A stretch of 64,000 nucleotides of DNA from Xylanimonas protaetiae (GCF_004135385.1 NZ_CP035493.1:3291440-3355439); one strand, 5' to 3'. Positions 1 through 10,408 are shown, numbered from the stretch's first letter. Notes: a model not told the origin generated them from the letters alone. A program made the numbers and translations.

Positions 1-1
1 C

Positions 2-514
2 CAGGCCGTCGAGACGCTCGTGGCCACGGGGACGATCCTCGACGAGGCGATGGTCTACTTCGACGCCCGGCTCTCCGCCCGGTACCCCACCGTCGAGCTG
101 CGCGTCGCCGACGTGTGCCTGGACGTCGACTCCGCGGTGCTCCTGGCCGCCCTGGCCCGCGCGCTGGTGGAGACGGCGGCCCGGGCGGCCGCGGCCGGCG
201 AGCCGCCGCCCGACGCACCCCCGGAGCTGCTGCGGACCGCCCACTGGCGGGCCGGACGCTCCGGCCTCGACGGCGACCTGCTCGACCCCGCCACGTGGCG
301 GCCCGCGCCGGCCCACGACGTCGTGGGGGCGCTCGTGGCGCACGTGCGCGACGCGCTGAGCGACGCCGGGGACCTCCAGGACGTCACCGACCTGCTGGGC
401 GCCCTGTGGTCGCGCGGGAACGGCGCGGCCCGCCAGCGCGCGTGGGCGGCGGCGTCGGAGGGTGACCTGGCGGCCGTGGCGCTGCGCGCCGCGGACGGGC
501 TCCTCGCGGGGTAG
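2..514 (+). CDS. Carboxylate-amine ligase (GCS2/YbdK family), C-terminal part
   Basis: The open frame runs in from the left edge, so only about the last 170 residues are present; the GTG at 20 is internal. The visible part matches the C-terminal region of the ATP-dependent carboxylate-amine ligase (glutamate-cysteine ligase type 2, YbdK) family. It has a Y-F-D-A-R-L strand, an A-H-W-R-A-G segment near window residue 78, a 'LLDPATWRPAPAH' stretch, and the closing 'ARQRAW' motif. Family members join an amino acid to glutamate-like carboxylates, and some have weak gamma-glutamylcysteine ligase activity. The ATP-binding residues lie outside the window, so catalytic integrity cannot be judged. It converges on dxs with a 16-bp gap. 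Family call good; substrate unknown. Confidence 0.75.
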   Translation, partial: QAVETLVATGTILDEAMVYFDARLSARYPTVELRVADVCLDVDSAVLLAALARALVETAARAAAAGEPPPDAPPELLRTAHWRAGRSGLDGDLLDPATWRPAPAHDVVGALVAHVRDALSDAGDLQDVTDLLGALWSRGNGAARQRAWAAASEGDLAAVALRAADGLLAG

Positions 515-530
515 CGGCGGCGCGGGAGCG

Positions 531-2417
531 CTACAGCAGCGCGAGGGCCGCGAGCACGTCGCGCGTCGCGTCGGCCGCGGTGAGGCGCGAGGCCTCGGTG
601 ACCTGGTCGATGCTGGCGTGGTCGAGGAACTGCAGGGGGATGCCCAGGTGCACCTGGGGGGTGGTGACCCCCTGCTCGGAGGACCGCTGGGCGAGCATCG
701 AGCCGACGCCGCCGTCGACGACGCCGTCCTCGATCGTCACGACGAGGTCGTGCGCGCCCGCGAGCTTGACCAGCGCGGCGGGCACGGGCAGCACCCAGGT
801 GGGCGACGCGACCGTGACCTCCAGGCCGTGCGCCGCGAGCGCCTCGCCCGTCGCGACGGCGCAGCCGGCCATGGAGCCGACACCGACGACGAGGACGCGG
901 CGGGCGGCGGCGCCGGGGCGGGCGGCGTGCCGGGCGACGACGTCGACGCCGTCGAGCTCGCTGACCGCGGGGATGCTCTCGACGAGCGCGCTCTTGGGGT
1001 AGCGGATCACGGTGGGGGCGTCGTCGACGTCGACGGCGGTGCGCAGGGCGGCGCGCAGCGTCACCTCGTCGCGCGGCGCCGCGAGGCGCAGGCCGGGGAC
1101 GATGCGCAGCATCGCCATGTCCCACATGCCGTTGTGGCTGGCGCCGTCGTCGCCCGTGAGGCCGGCGCGGTCCAGGACGAACGTGACGCCCGCCTTGTGC
1201 AGGGCGACGTCCATGAGCACCTGGTCGAACGCCCGGTTGAGGAACGTCGCGTAGACGGCGACGACGGGGTGCAGGCCCGCGAAGGCCATGCCGGCGGCCG
1301 ACGTCGCGGCGTGCTGCTCGGCGATGCCGACGTCGAACGTGCGCTCGGGGAACTCCTGGGCGAACGGGGCCAGGCCCACGGGGTGCAGCATGGCCGCGGT
1401 GATGGCCACGACGTCGCTGCGGCGGCGGCCGATCTTGACGATCTCGTCGGCGAACACGGACGTCCACCCGAAGCGCGACGGCGCGACGGGCAGGCCGGTC
1501 TCGGGGTGGATCTTGCCGACGGCGTGGAACCGGTCGGCGACGTCCTGCTCGGCGGGCGTGTAGCCGCGGCCCTTCTCGGTGATGGCGTGCACGATCACGG
1601 GGGCCTGGAACTCGCGGGCGCGCAGCAGGGCGCGCTCGAGCGCAGCCTCGTCGTGCCCGTCGACGGGGCCGATGTACTTGATGCCGAGGTCCTCGAACAT
1701 GCCCTGCGGGGCGACGACGTCCTTGAGGCCCTTCTTGAGCCCGTGCAACGCCGAGAAGGCGAACCGCCCGGGTGCCCCGGTGCGGTAGAGGGTGCGCTTG
1801 CCCCAGCCGAGGAACTGCTCGTACCCGCGCGTCGTGCGCAGCGTGTCGAGGTGGTGGGCGAGGCCGCCGATGGTCGGCGAGTACGAGCGGCCGTTGTCGT
1901 TGACGACGATGACGACGCGCCGGTCCTCGGACTCCGCGATGTTGTTGAGGGCCTCCCAGGCCATGCCGCCCGTCAGGGCGCCATCGCCGATGACGGCCAC
2001 GACGTGGCGGTCGGTCAGGCCGCGCACCATGTTCGCCTTGGCGATGCCGTCGGCCCAGCTCAGCGCGGTGGACGCGTGCGAGTTCTCGACGACGTCGTGC
2101 TCCGACTCGCTGCGCGACGGGTAGCCGGACAGGCCGCCGCGCTTGCGCAGCCCGGAGAAGTCCTGGCGACCCGTCAGCAGCTTGTGCACGTACGCCTGGT
2201 GCCCGGTGTCGAACACGAAGGTGTCCTTGGGCGACTCGAACACCCGGTGCATCGCGAGCGTCAGCTCGACGACGCCGAGGTTCGGCCCCAGGTGCCCGCC
2301 CGTGCGCGAGACGTTGTGCACGAGGAAGTCGCGGATCTCTGCGGCGAGCTCCGGCAGCTGCTGGGGCGTCAGTCTCCGCAGCTCTGCGGGCGACGTGATA
2401 CCGGCCAACAGGCCCAT
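531..2417 (-). CDS. dxs: 1-deoxy-D-xylulose-5-phosphate synthase
   Basis: Thiamine-diphosphate enzyme that condenses pyruvate and glyceraldehyde-3-phosphate to DXP, the first step of the MEP isoprenoid pathway (also feeding thiamine and pyridoxal synthesis); cytosolic. The 628-aa product is normal family length. Visible are the N-terminal '[14 protein letters not shown]' block, the ThDP motif '[16 protein letters not shown]', the catalytic-Glu block '[14 protein letters not shown]', and the C-terminal transketolase domain. I start at the ATG at 2417 rather than an upstream in-frame codon at 2441, because GAAAGG sits 8 bases before it. A TAGGCT -10 box at 2479-2474 gives a leader of about 50 bases. 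Divergent from guaB1. Confidence 0.95.
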   Translation of the reverse strand: MGLLAGITSPAELRRLTPQQLPELAAEIRDFLVHNVSRTGGHLGPNLGVVELTLAMHRVFESPKDTFVFDTGHQAYVHKLLTGRQDFSGLRKRGGLSGYPSRSESEHDVVENSHASTALSWADGIAKANMVRGLTDRHVVAVIGDGALTGGMAWEALNNIAESEDRRVVIVVNDNGRSYSPTIGGLAHHLDTLRTTRGYEQFLGWGKRTLYRTGAPGRFAFSALHGLKKGLKDVVAPQGMFEDLGIKYIGPVDGHDEAALERALLRAREFQAPVIVHAITEKGRGYTPAEQDVADRFHAVGKIHPETGLPVAPSRFGWTSVFADEIVKIGRRRSDVVAITAAMLHPVGLAPFAQEFPERTFDVGIAEQHAATSAAGMAFAGLHPVVAVYATFLNRAFDQVLMDVALHKAGVTFVLDRAGLTGDDGASHNGMWDMAMLRIVPGLRLAAPRDEVTLRAALRTAVDVDDAPTVIRYPKSALVESIPAVSELDGVDVVARHAARPGAAARRVLVVGVGSMAGCAVATGEALAAHGLEVTVASPTWVLPVPAALVKLAGAHDLVVTIEDGVVDGGVGSMLAQRSSEQGVTTPQVHLGIPLQFLDHASIDQVTEASRLTAADATRDVLAALALL

Positions 2418-2473
2418 GGGCGCAACCTTTCGAACGAGCACGTGCGCGTCCCCCGCGCAACGACAACCGAACT

Positions 2474-2479
2474 AGCCTA
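2474..2479 (-). promoter_or_regulatory. -10 box of dxs (TAGGCT)
   Basis: TAGGCT read on the minus strand, about 57 bases before the dxs ATG, fits the actinobacterial TANNNT -10 pattern. No clear -35 is seen. Inferred from motif and position only. Confidence 0.45.
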
Positions 2480-2561
2480 GGCCGTCCCCGCGGGAATGCC
2501 CGACGCGCCAAGCGCCCGACACGTGATCTGCACGCGGCCCCCACGCGCTGCGTGCCGTGAG

Positions 2562-4094
<1,533 letters not shown>

Positions 4095-4114
4095 CGCCTC
4101 GGCGCTCCTCGGGG

Positions 4115-6172
4115 CTACCGGGTGAGCAGGACCAGCCGTGACGTGGGGCGGGTGAGCGCGACGTAGAGGTCGCGCTCCCCGCCCTCGCGCGCCTCCCGGA
4201 TCCGGTCCGGGTCGACGACGACGACGGCGTCCCACTCCAGGCCGCGCACCGCGGAGACGGGAACGACGCGGTCGGCCCCGGTCCCGGCCAGCGCCTCGTC
4301 CAGGGCCGCGACGTCGTCGTCGGCCGCGACCACCCCGACGAGGCCCCCGGCGGCGACCTCCTCGAGCACGACCTGCCGGACGGCGTCCGTGCCCGCCACG
4401 CGGCGCACCGCCGGGCCCGTGCGGATCGCGCGGGAGCGCGGCTGGTGCGGGGCGATGCCCGCCAGCAGCGGCTCGGCCGCCGCGAGCACCTGCGCCGTCG
4501 TGCGGTAGCAGACCGTGAGCGTGTGCACCTCGGCGCGGCGGGCGACGTCGCCGAGCGCCTCGTCCCACGTGGTGGCGCTCGTCGCCGGTCCCGCCTGGGC
4601 GAGGTCGCCGACGATCGTCATGCTGCGGCCCGGGCTGCGGCGCAGCACGGCCCGCCACTGCATGGGCGTGAGCTCCTGCGCCTCGTCCACGACGACGTGC
4701 CCGAAGGTCCGGCCGTCCGGACCGTCGAGCAGCGCGGCCGCCTCGTCGAGCAGCGGCAGGTGCGCGTCCGTCCACCGGCGCCGGCGCCGGCCCAGCACCT
4801 CGGCCACGACGTCCTCGACGGTGAGCCGCGGCCACAGCGCGTCGACGGCCGCGTCGACCACCGGGTCGCCCGCGAGCGACTCGCGCAGCGCCTGCGGGTC
4901 GAGCTCCGCGAGCGCCGCCTTGTGCCCGGCGACGCCGCCCTCGTCGGCCGCGAAGCCGAGCCGGGCGAGGTCCGCCGCGACGGCCTTCTCGACGTCGAAC
5001 CGGCCCGCGAGCACCTCCATGTCCTCGTCCATGCGGGCGAGGAACACGCGGGCGCGGTCCTGCACCTCGTCGGTCAGCGCGTCGGTGACGAGCTCGACGA
5101 ACACCTCGCGGGCCGGGTGGTGGGCCAGGCCGGTCGCCTGCGCGGTCGCGCGCGCCTCGGCGACCTCGTGGGCGGGCAGCGTGATGCGGTCGCCCGCGAT
5201 CGTGACGGTCAGCGTGCCCGACGGCGCCTGGTGCGCGCGCACCGTCCGCTCGAGCTTGCGGGCCACGCGCGCGTCCCCGAGGCGCCGGCGCAGGTCGTCC
5301 GACGCCCGCACCGGGTCCGTGACGCCGAGCGCGTCGGCGAGCAGCATCGTCGTCGTCGACAGCACGACGTCGTTCTCGCCGAGGGACGGCAGCACCTGGC
5401 TGATGTAGTCGAGGAACCGCGGGTCGGGGCCGAGCACGAGGACGCCGTCGGCGCGCGCGGCGTCGAACATGGCGAGCACGTACGCGGCGCGGTGCAGCGC
5501 GACGACCGTCTTGCCCGTGCCGGGGCCGCCCTCGACGACGGTGACGCCGCGGTGCGCCGAGCGCACGATCGCGTCCTGCTCGGCCTGGAGCGTCGCCACG
5601 ACCTCGCGCATGCGGCCCGTGCGGCCGGCCGTCGTCGCCGCGAGCAGGGGGCCGTCGCCGACGACGTCGCCGGGCCCCGGCTCGCCGTCGAGCACCTCGT
5701 CGCTCACGGCCACGACCGTGCGGTCGTCCACCGTGAGGTGGCGGCGGCGCCGCACGCCGAGCGGCGTCGCGGGCGTCGCCGCGTAGAACGGGCGTGCGGC
5801 GTCGGCCCGCCAGTCGACGAGCAGCGGCTCGCCGTCGTCGTCGGTCAGGCCTGTGCGTCCGATGTGCAGGGACGCGCCGTCGACGCCGTCGACCCGGCCG
5901 AAGCACAGGCGGTGCTCCGCGGCCCGCAGCGCCGCCGAGCGCCGCGCGACCAGCGCCAGCCGTTCCTCGCGCAGGTCTGCCGTGGCGTCCCGCTGGAGCG
6001 CCGCGCCCTCGGCCGTCAGCCGGGCCGCGTCCGCGTCGAGCACCGCCAGCATCGCGTCCACGTGCCGCTGCTCGGCCGCGCGCTGCGCGTCGTGGCCGCT
6101 CACCCGCCCCGCGGCGGGGTCGGTGGGCGTCGCTGACGTGGTCGTCCGGACGGTCGCGGCAGGGTGCGGCAC
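4115..6172 (-). CDS. helD: HelD/HelR-type RNA polymerase-associated ATPase (UvrD-like)
   Basis: A 685-aa superfamily-1 helicase-like ATPase. Residues about 25-90 are a charged helical arm typical of HelD. Walker A is 'GGPGTGKT' (215-222), and Walker B is 'VVVDEAQELTPMQWR'. Later motifs include 'TIVGDLAQ' and the C-terminal 'DLYVALTRPTSRL'. HelD proteins bind RNA polymerase and pry it off DNA; some actinobacterial versions give rifampicin tolerance. The frame is open far upstream (to 6802), but I place the start at the GTG at 6172 because AAGGAG lies 5 bases before it; this leaves the 18-bp repeat array outside the gene. It could be annotated as a generic ATP-dependent helicase; HelD is favoured by length, the N-terminal arm and actinobacterial context. 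Confidence 0.85.
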   Translation of the reverse strand: MPHPAATVRTTTSATPTDPAAGRVSGHDAQRAAEQRHVDAMLAVLDADAARLTAEGAALQRDATADLREERLALVARRSAALRAAEHRLCFGRVDGVDGASLHIGRTGLTDDDGEPLLVDWRADAARPFYAATPATPLGVRRRRHLTVDDRTVVAVSDEVLDGEPGPGDVVGDGPLLAATTAGRTGRMREVVATLQAEQDAIVRSAHRGVTVVEGGPGTGKTVVALHRAAYVLAMFDAARADGVLVLGPDPRFLDYISQVLPSLGENDVVLSTTTMLLADALGVTDPVRASDDLRRRLGDARVARKLERTVRAHQAPSGTLTVTIAGDRITLPAHEVAEARATAQATGLAHHPAREVFVELVTDALTDEVQDRARVFLARMDEDMEVLAGRFDVEKAVAADLARLGFAADEGGVAGHKAALAELDPQALRESLAGDPVVDAAVDALWPRLTVEDVVAEVLGRRRRRWTDAHLPLLDEAAALLDGPDGRTFGHVVVDEAQELTPMQWRAVLRRSPGRSMTIVGDLAQAGPATSATTWDEALGDVARRAEVHTLTVCYRTTAQVLAAAEPLLAGIAPHQPRSRAIRTGPAVRRVAGTDAVRQVVLEEVAAGGLVGVVAADDDVAALDEALAGTGADRVVPVSAVRGLEWDAVVVVDPDRIREAREGGERDLYVALTRPTSRLVLLTR

Positions 6173-6263
6173 GAAGTCTCCTTGCGTCGGGGGCGCTACG
6201 CGAACGCCCGCAGGAGTGATCCTGTTCCCGGTTCCGCCGTCCGCCGTCGTCCGGAGCACGCGA

Positions 6264-6371
6264 CCTTGTCCGCGGGCCGGTCCTTGTCCGCGGGCCGGTC
6301 CTTGTCCGCGGGCCGGTCCTTGTCCGCGGGCCGGTCCTTGTCCGCGGGCCGGTCCTTGTCCGCGGGCCCGT
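6264..6371. repeat. 18-bp tandem repeat, six copies
   Basis: Six back-to-back copies of an 18-bp unit (CCTTGTCCGCGGGCCGGT). The first five are identical; the last has one change near its end. The array fills most of the 228-bp space between the divergent helD and Nudix starts and ends 17 bases before the Nudix -10 box. Both strands are open through it (hexapeptide repeats LSAGRS on plus, ADKDRP on minus), but neither flanking gene's best start includes it. There are no unique spacers, so it is a minisatellite and not a CRISPR array. Confidence 0.95.
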
Positions 6372-6387
6372 CGACGACCGGCGCGGG

Positions 6388-6393
6388 TAGCCT
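6388..6393 (+). promoter_or_regulatory. Leaderless -10 box of the Nudix gene (TAGCCT)
   Basis: TAGCCT followed by exactly 7 bases and then the GTG start, so transcription should begin at or next to the first base of the start codon. There is no Shine-Dalgarno sequence. Confidence 0.6.
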
Positions 6394-6400
6394 CGACGAC

Positions 6401-7099
6401 GTGACCGTAGACGCTCCGCGCACCGCGCGGGCCCAGCTCGCGGCGCTCGCCGCCGACCCGAGGTTCCCCGGACCGTGGCCGCACGCCCGCGGCACGATGG
6501 ACGACGACCGTGCGCGGGCCGCCGCGGTGCTGGTCCTCTTCGGGGTGCTCGACGGCCTGCCCGCCGACCACGAGGCGCAGCACCAGGCCGTGTCGCACGA
6601 CCTCGACCTGCTGCTGCTGCGCCGCGCCGCGACCCTGAGCTCGCACGCCGGCCAGGTCGCGTTCCCGGGCGGCCGTCTGGACCCGGGCGAGGACGCCGTC
6701 ACCGCCGCGCTGCGCGAGGCGCAGGAGGAGACCGGAGTCGACCCGTCGGGCGTGCGGGTGCTCGGGACGCTCGCCGCGCTGCCGATGCCCGTGAGCAACC
6801 ACGTCGTCACGCCCGTGCTGGGGTGGTGGGAGGACCCGTCGCCGGTCGCCGTCGTCGACGTCGGCGAGTCCGCCTCCGTGTTCCGCACGCCGGTCGCCGA
6901 CCTGCTCGACCCCGCGAACCGCTACACGTCGGTGCTGCGCCGCGGCGGCACGACGTGGCGCGGGCCGGCCTGGCTCATCACGGTCGACGGCGTCCAGCAG
7001 CTCGTCTGGGGCTTCACCGCGGGCGTCCTCGACTCGCTGTTCACCTCCCTGGGCTGGGCGGAGCCCTGGGACAGGTCCCGCGAGCTCGAGCTTCCGTGA
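6401..7099 (+). CDS. Nudix hydrolase, CoA-pyrophosphatase (NudL-like)
   Basis: 232-aa Nudix protein. The full Nudix box (G-x5-E-x7-R-E-U-x-E-E-x-G-U) is present, from 'GGRLDPGE' to 'REAQEETGV'. It is preceded by 'TLSSHAGQVAFPGG', the extension typical of CoA and short-chain nucleoside-diphosphate pyrophosphatases (NudL/YeaB, 3',5'-ADP plus 4'-phosphopantetheine products). The start is the GTG at 6401, seven bases after a TAGCCT -10 box, which makes the transcript leaderless. A longer in-frame reading from 6164 would translate the 18-bp repeat and is rejected. The stop overlaps the next gene's GTG by 4 bases, so the two are translationally coupled. Confidence 0.85.
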   Translation: MTVDAPRTARAQLAALAADPRFPGPWPHARGTMDDDRARAAAVLVLFGVLDGLPADHEAQHQAVSHDLDLLLLRRAATLSSHAGQVAFPGGRLDPGEDAVTAALREAQEETGVDPSGVRVLGTLAALPMPVSNHVVTPVLGWWEDPSPVAVVDVGESASVFRTPVADLLDPANRYTSVLRRGGTTWRGPAWLITVDGVQQLVWGFTAGVLDSLFTSLGWAEPWDRSRELELP

Positions 7100-7998
7100 G
7101 GGCCGACCTCGACGTCACCGTGGCGCTGGCGCACGCCCTGCTGGCCGAGCAGCACCCGGACCTGGCCTCGCTGCCCCTGACCGTCGCGGCGAACGGCTGG
7201 GACAACGTCATGGTGCGCGCGGGCGACGACCTGGTGCTGCGACTGCCGCGCCGCGCCGTCGCCGCGCCGCTGCTGGCCAACGAGCTCGCCGCGCTCCCCG
7301 TCCTCGCCCCGCTGCTCGCCGTCGCCGTGCCCGACGTCGCGGTCCCCTCCCCGGTGCGCACCGGCACGCCGAGCGAGGCGCTCGGCTACCCGTGGCCCTG
7401 GAGCGTCCTGCCCTGGGTCGACGGCGTCCGGGCGGCGGCCACCCCGGTCGGGTCGCGCCTGGCCTGGGCGCCGACGCTCGGCCGCTTCCTCGCCGCGCTG
7501 CATCGCCCGGTCGCCGACGGCGTCCCCGTGCCGCACAACCCGTTCCGCGGCGTCGCGCTGCGCGACCGGCGCCCGCCCGCCCTCGACCTCGCGGGCCGCG
7601 CGGGCGAGGTGTGGCGCGCGGCCGTGACCGCGCCCGCCTACGAGGGCCCGCCCGTGTGGATCCACGGCGACCCCCACCCGGCGAACCTCGTCGTCGCGCC
7701 CGGTGGCGGACCCGGTGGCACCGACCTGCTCGCGGCCGTCGTCGACTTCGGCGACGTCACCGCCGGCGACCCGGCGAGCGACCTCGGCACGCTCTGGCTC
7801 ACGTTCGACGCCGCGGGCCGCCACGCCTGCCGGGCCGCCATGGAGGCCGCGGGCGTCACCTGGGACGACGCGACGTGGACCCGCGCCCGCGGCTGGGCCC
7901 TCGTGTTCGCGGCCGCGATGCTGGCCCACCCCGACGAGCACCCGGCGCTCGTCCCGATCGGCACGCACGGCCTCGCCGCGCTGCTCGACGGCGCCTGA
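7096..7998 (+). CDS. Aminoglycoside phosphotransferase-like kinase (APH family)
   Basis: 300-aa small-molecule kinase of the APH/choline kinase fold. The catalytic loop 'WIHGDPHPANLVV' carries H-G-D-x4-N, and 'VVDFGDVTAGDPASD' carries the metal-binding DFG-like Asp. The N-lobe begins with 'GWDNVMVRAGDDLVLRLP', a usual nucleotide-binding strand. Substrate is unknown: chromosomal actinobacterial members are rarely true antibiotic kinases, so no resistance role is claimed. The GTG start overlaps the Nudix stop (GTGA). Upstream in-frame codons lie inside the Nudix gene. Confidence 0.8.
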   Translation: MRADLDVTVALAHALLAEQHPDLASLPLTVAANGWDNVMVRAGDDLVLRLPRRAVAAPLLANELAALPVLAPLLAVAVPDVAVPSPVRTGTPSEALGYPWPWSVLPWVDGVRAAATPVGSRLAWAPTLGRFLAALHRPVADGVPVPHNPFRGVALRDRRPPALDLAGRAGEVWRAAVTAPAYEGPPVWIHGDPHPANLVVAPGGGPGGTDLLAAVVDFGDVTAGDPASDLGTLWLTFDAAGRHACRAAMEAAGVTWDDATWTRARGWALVFAAAMLAHPDEHPALVPIGTHGLAALLDGA

Positions 7999-8007
7999 CC
8001 GCCGGGC

Positions 8008-8013
8008 TAGCGT
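8008..8013 (+). promoter_or_regulatory. Leaderless -10 box of the DUF1801 gene (TAGCGT)
   Basis: TAGCGT, 6 bases, then the ATG at 8020. No Shine-Dalgarno sequence is visible, in keeping with a leaderless start. Confidence 0.6.
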
Positions 8014-8019
8014 CGGACC

Positions 8020-8463
8020 ATGGCCGCGACGAAGCCCGCCACCCAGTTCTCCGACGCCGACCCGCACGCGTTCGTCGACGCCGTCGCCCACCCGGTGCGG
8101 CGCCGCGACGGGCTCACCCTCCTGGAGCTCATGCGGCGCGCCACCGGTCAGGAGCCGAGGATGTTCGGCACGTCGATCGTCGCGTTCGGCACCTACGAGT
8201 ACCGGTACGCCAGCGGCCGCTCCGGCACCGGCGGCGCGGCCGCGTTCTCGCCGCGCAAGGACGCCACCGTCGTCTACCTCGCCGACGGTCTCGCCGCGCA
8301 CCACGAGCGCCTCGACCGCCTCGGCCCGTACCGGGCCGGCGTCGGATGCCTGTACCTCAAGGACCTCGACGACGTCGACCTCGGGGTGCTGAAGGAGATC
8401 GTCCGCGCGTCCTACGCGGCCCTCACCGCCGGGGTGTTCGGGCAGCGCGCCCGCGAAGCCTGA
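8020..8463 (+). CDS. DUF1801 domain protein
   Basis: 147-aa cytosolic protein of the DUF1801 family (YdhG-like fold). Family signatures are the opening around 'FVDAVAHPVRRRDGLTLLEL', the conserved 'EPRMFGTSIVAFGTYEYRY', the 'FSPRKDATVVYLADG' strand pair and the C-terminal 'LYLKDLDDVDLGVLKEIV'. Molecular function is not known. It has its own leaderless promoter and faces an ABC transporter operon across a hairpin at 8470-8517. Confidence 0.8.
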   Translation: MAATKPATQFSDADPHAFVDAVAHPVRRRDGLTLLELMRRATGQEPRMFGTSIVAFGTYEYRYASGRSGTGGAAAFSPRKDATVVYLADGLAAHHERLDRLGPYRAGVGCLYLKDLDDVDLGVLKEIVRASYAALTAGVFGQRAREA

Positions 8464-8469
8464 CCCTCA

Positions 8470-8517
8470 GGTCGAGGGTTCGACCCGGGCCTCCGGACGG
8501 GCCCACGACCCTCGACC
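8470..8517. terminator. Bidirectional hairpin terminator
   Basis: A 10-bp inverted repeat (8470-8479 with 8508-8517) encloses an inner GGGCC/GGCCC stem, in the 70-bp gap between two convergent genes. There is no U-tract, as is usual in very GC-rich actinobacteria. Confidence 0.6.
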
Positions 8518-8533
8518 CGGGGTCGAGACCCGG

Positions 8534-9301
8534 TCACTGCCGCTGCCTGCCCCGCTGGACCGCCCACGCGGCGATCCCGGCGAACACGGCCGCCCAGATC
8601 ACGACGTTGAGGATCAGCCCGCCGAACGAGTCCTGGCTCGACGGGACGTCAGGGCCGGTGCCGATGACTGTCCCCTCGAGCTGCGGCCACCGCGCCAGCC
8701 CCGCGTACCCGTACATGGGCATGAACCGCGCGACTTGGAGCATGGTCCCGGACAACGGCACGAACAGGTTGCCCAGGAACGCGAACAGCACCAGGCCCGC
8801 CGACGCGATCGAGACCGCGCTCTCCGACCGGAAGCTCTGCGCGATCGCCAGCCCGTACAGCGCGAACAGCGCCGAGCCCAGCCACGCGACGAGGGCCGAG
8901 AGGAGCCACACCCCCGCCGACGTCGCCTCCGCGCCCGTGAGGAGGCCCGCCAGGAAGACCGCGGCCACGGCGGCAGCCGAGACCGTCAGCGCCACGACCA
9001 CCTTGGTCGCCACGTAGCCCATGGGGCGCATCGGCGTCAGCCCCAGCTGCCGCCCCCACCCCTGCATGAGCTCGATGGCGGCCATGCCGGCGATCGACGT
9101 CGTCGCCACCGAGGCACCGTAGATCGCCATCGACGTCATGACGTAGAACTGCACGTTCCCGTTCCGGGCCATCTCGCCGCCGTCGCCGAACGTCGAGCCG
9201 AAGATCACGTACATCACCACCGGCAGGCCGATGACGAACGCCAGGTTCGCGACGTCGCGCAGCTGGCGGACCAGGTCGATGCGCAGATAGGTGAGGTTCA
9301 C
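8534..9301 (-). CDS. ABC-2 type transporter permease
   Basis: 255-aa membrane protein with about six hydrophobic segments in the ABC-2 permease pattern. These include a first helix near 'LAFVIGLPVVMYVIFG', a large loop, then segments around 'VVVALTVSAAAVAAVFLAG', 'GVWLLSALVAWLGSALFALY' and 'SIASAGLVLFAFLGNLFVPL', and a last helix before the basic end. It pairs with the ATPase just upstream. The GTG at 9301 overlaps the ATPase stop (GTGA). The frame stays open far upstream, but that is the shadow of the ATPase gene. Such two-gene systems usually export drugs, lipids or peptides; no substrate is indicated. Confidence 0.85.
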   Translation of the reverse strand: MNLTYLRIDLVRQLRDVANLAFVIGLPVVMYVIFGSTFGDGGEMARNGNVQFYVMTSMAIYGASVATTSIAGMAAIELMQGWGRQLGLTPMRPMGYVATKVVVALTVSAAAVAAVFLAGLLTGAEATSAGVWLLSALVAWLGSALFALYGLAIAQSFRSESAVSIASAGLVLFAFLGNLFVPLSGTMLQVARFMPMYGYAGLARWPQLEGTVIGTGPDVPSSQDSFGGLILNVVIWAAVFAGIAAWAVQRGRQRQ

Positions 9302-10269
9302 TTCCGCCCCTCCTCGGTGAGCGCGAAGAAGGCGGCCTCGAGGGACGGCGCGCTCACCTCGAGGTCGACCGCCGCGGTGGTGGTCAGCAGCAGGCGGGCG
9401 ACGTCGTCGGACCCCGTGCCGTGCACCACCAGGCGGGCGCCCTCGGCGCGCGCCTCGCGCACGCCGGGCAGGGCGCGGACCGCCGCGAGCGCGGCCGCAA
9501 CGCCCGACGGCGGCAGCGTCGCGGAGACGACCCGGTCGCCGACCATCTCGCGCAGCTCGTCCGTGGGCCGGTCCGCGCGGATGCGGCCGCCGTCGATCAG
9601 CACGGTGCGGGGCGCGAAGGACTGCGCCTCCTCCAGGTAGTGCGTGGCGAAGACGACGGTGCGCCCCGCGTGCGTCTCTGCCCGCATCGTGTCCCAGAAG
9701 TCGCGGCGGGCGGCCGCATCCATGCCGGCGGTCGGCTCGTCGAGGATCAGGAGCTGCGGGTCGGGCAGCAGGGCGAGCGCGAAGCGCAGCCGCTGCTGCT
9801 CCCCGCCCGAGCACGCCTGCACCTTGCGGCCCGCGAGCCGGGCGAGGCCCGTCCGCTCCATGACCGCGTCCACACGGCCCTCGACGCCGTGCAGCGCGGC
9901 GATCGCCCGCACGGTCTCGCCCACCCGGAGGTCGCGCAGCAGGCCCTCGGTCTGGAGCACCGCGGACACGTGCCCGGCCAGCATCGCCTTGCGCGGCGTG
10001 GTGCCGAGCACCTCGACGACGCCGTCCGTCGGCTCGCTCAGCCCGAGGACGATGTCGAGTGTCGTCGTCTTGCCGGCGCCGTTGGGGCCGAGGAACGCGA
10101 CGATCTCCCCGGGCGCGATCTCGACGTCGATGCCGTCGACAGCGATCACCGGGCCGGCGTCCTCGCCCTCGGGGCCGCCGCGGGTCCGCGCTCGGGTGGA
10201 CATCCGGGGTGCGCCGCGGCGCGGGTACTCCTTGCGCAGCCCGGAGATGCGCAGTGCGGGGGTCGCCAT
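9298..10269 (-). CDS. ABC transporter ATP-binding protein
   Basis: 323-aa ATPase. It has Walker A 'GPNGAGKTTT', Q-loop 'VLQTEG', a signature reading 'CSGGEQQR' (Cys in place of the usual Leu), Walker B 'LLILDEPTAGMD' and switch His in 'VFATHYLEEA'. The C-terminal extension after about residue 230 resembles the DrrA/CcmA-type drug and lipid exporters. The start is the ATG at 10269; seven residues upstream in frame look non-coding. A GACGAT hexamer lies 6 bases before the ATG, again suggesting a leaderless transcript. It forms an operon with the permease. Confidence 0.88.
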   Translation of the reverse strand: MATPALRISGLRKEYPRRGAPRMSTRARTRGGPEGEDAGPVIAVDGIDVEIAPGEIVAFLGPNGAGKTTTLDIVLGLSEPTDGVVEVLGTTPRKAMLAGHVSAVLQTEGLLRDLRVGETVRAIAALHGVEGRVDAVMERTGLARLAGRKVQACSGGEQQRLRFALALLPDPQLLILDEPTAGMDAAARRDFWDTMRAETHAGRTVVFATHYLEEAQSFAPRTVLIDGGRIRADRPTDELREMVGDRVVSATLPPSGVAAALAAVRALPGVREARAEGARLVVHGTGSDDVARLLLTTTAAVDLEVSAPSLEAAFFALTEEGRK

Positions 10270-10313
10270 GACCCCATCGTCGCGGAGCACCCTCGATCCC
10301 GCCCGATGCCGTC

Positions 10314-10398
10314 GCCCCGTCGTGCGCGACGTGCCTCGTCATCGTGCGCGACCTGCCCCGTCGTCGTGCGCGACCTGCCCCGTCGTCGTGCGCGACGT
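10314..10398. repeat. 22-bp tandem repeat, about four copies
   Basis: Three 22-bp copies (10333-10354, 10355-10376, 10377-10398) of GCCCCGTCGTCGTGCGCGAC plus CT/GT, preceded by a 19-bp version (10314-10332). The array lies between the ABC ATPase start and the aconitase terminator. No spacers; minisatellite. Confidence 0.9.
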
Positions 10399-10408
10399 GC
10401 CCCGGAAC

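Noticed and set aside
6264-6371. CRISPR array
   Set aside because: Units are directly adjacent without unique spacers and there are no cas genes.
6164-6400. Nudix gene start upstream so that the 18-bp repeat is translated
   Set aside because: No ribosome site, the family does not have such a tail, and the leaderless box points to GTG 6401.
7096-7998. Aminoglycoside resistance gene
   Set aside because: Only fold-level motifs are present; chromosomal context with a Nudix gene gives no support for a resistance role.
10314-10398. CRISPR array
   Set aside because: 22-bp units are contiguous, with no spacers.
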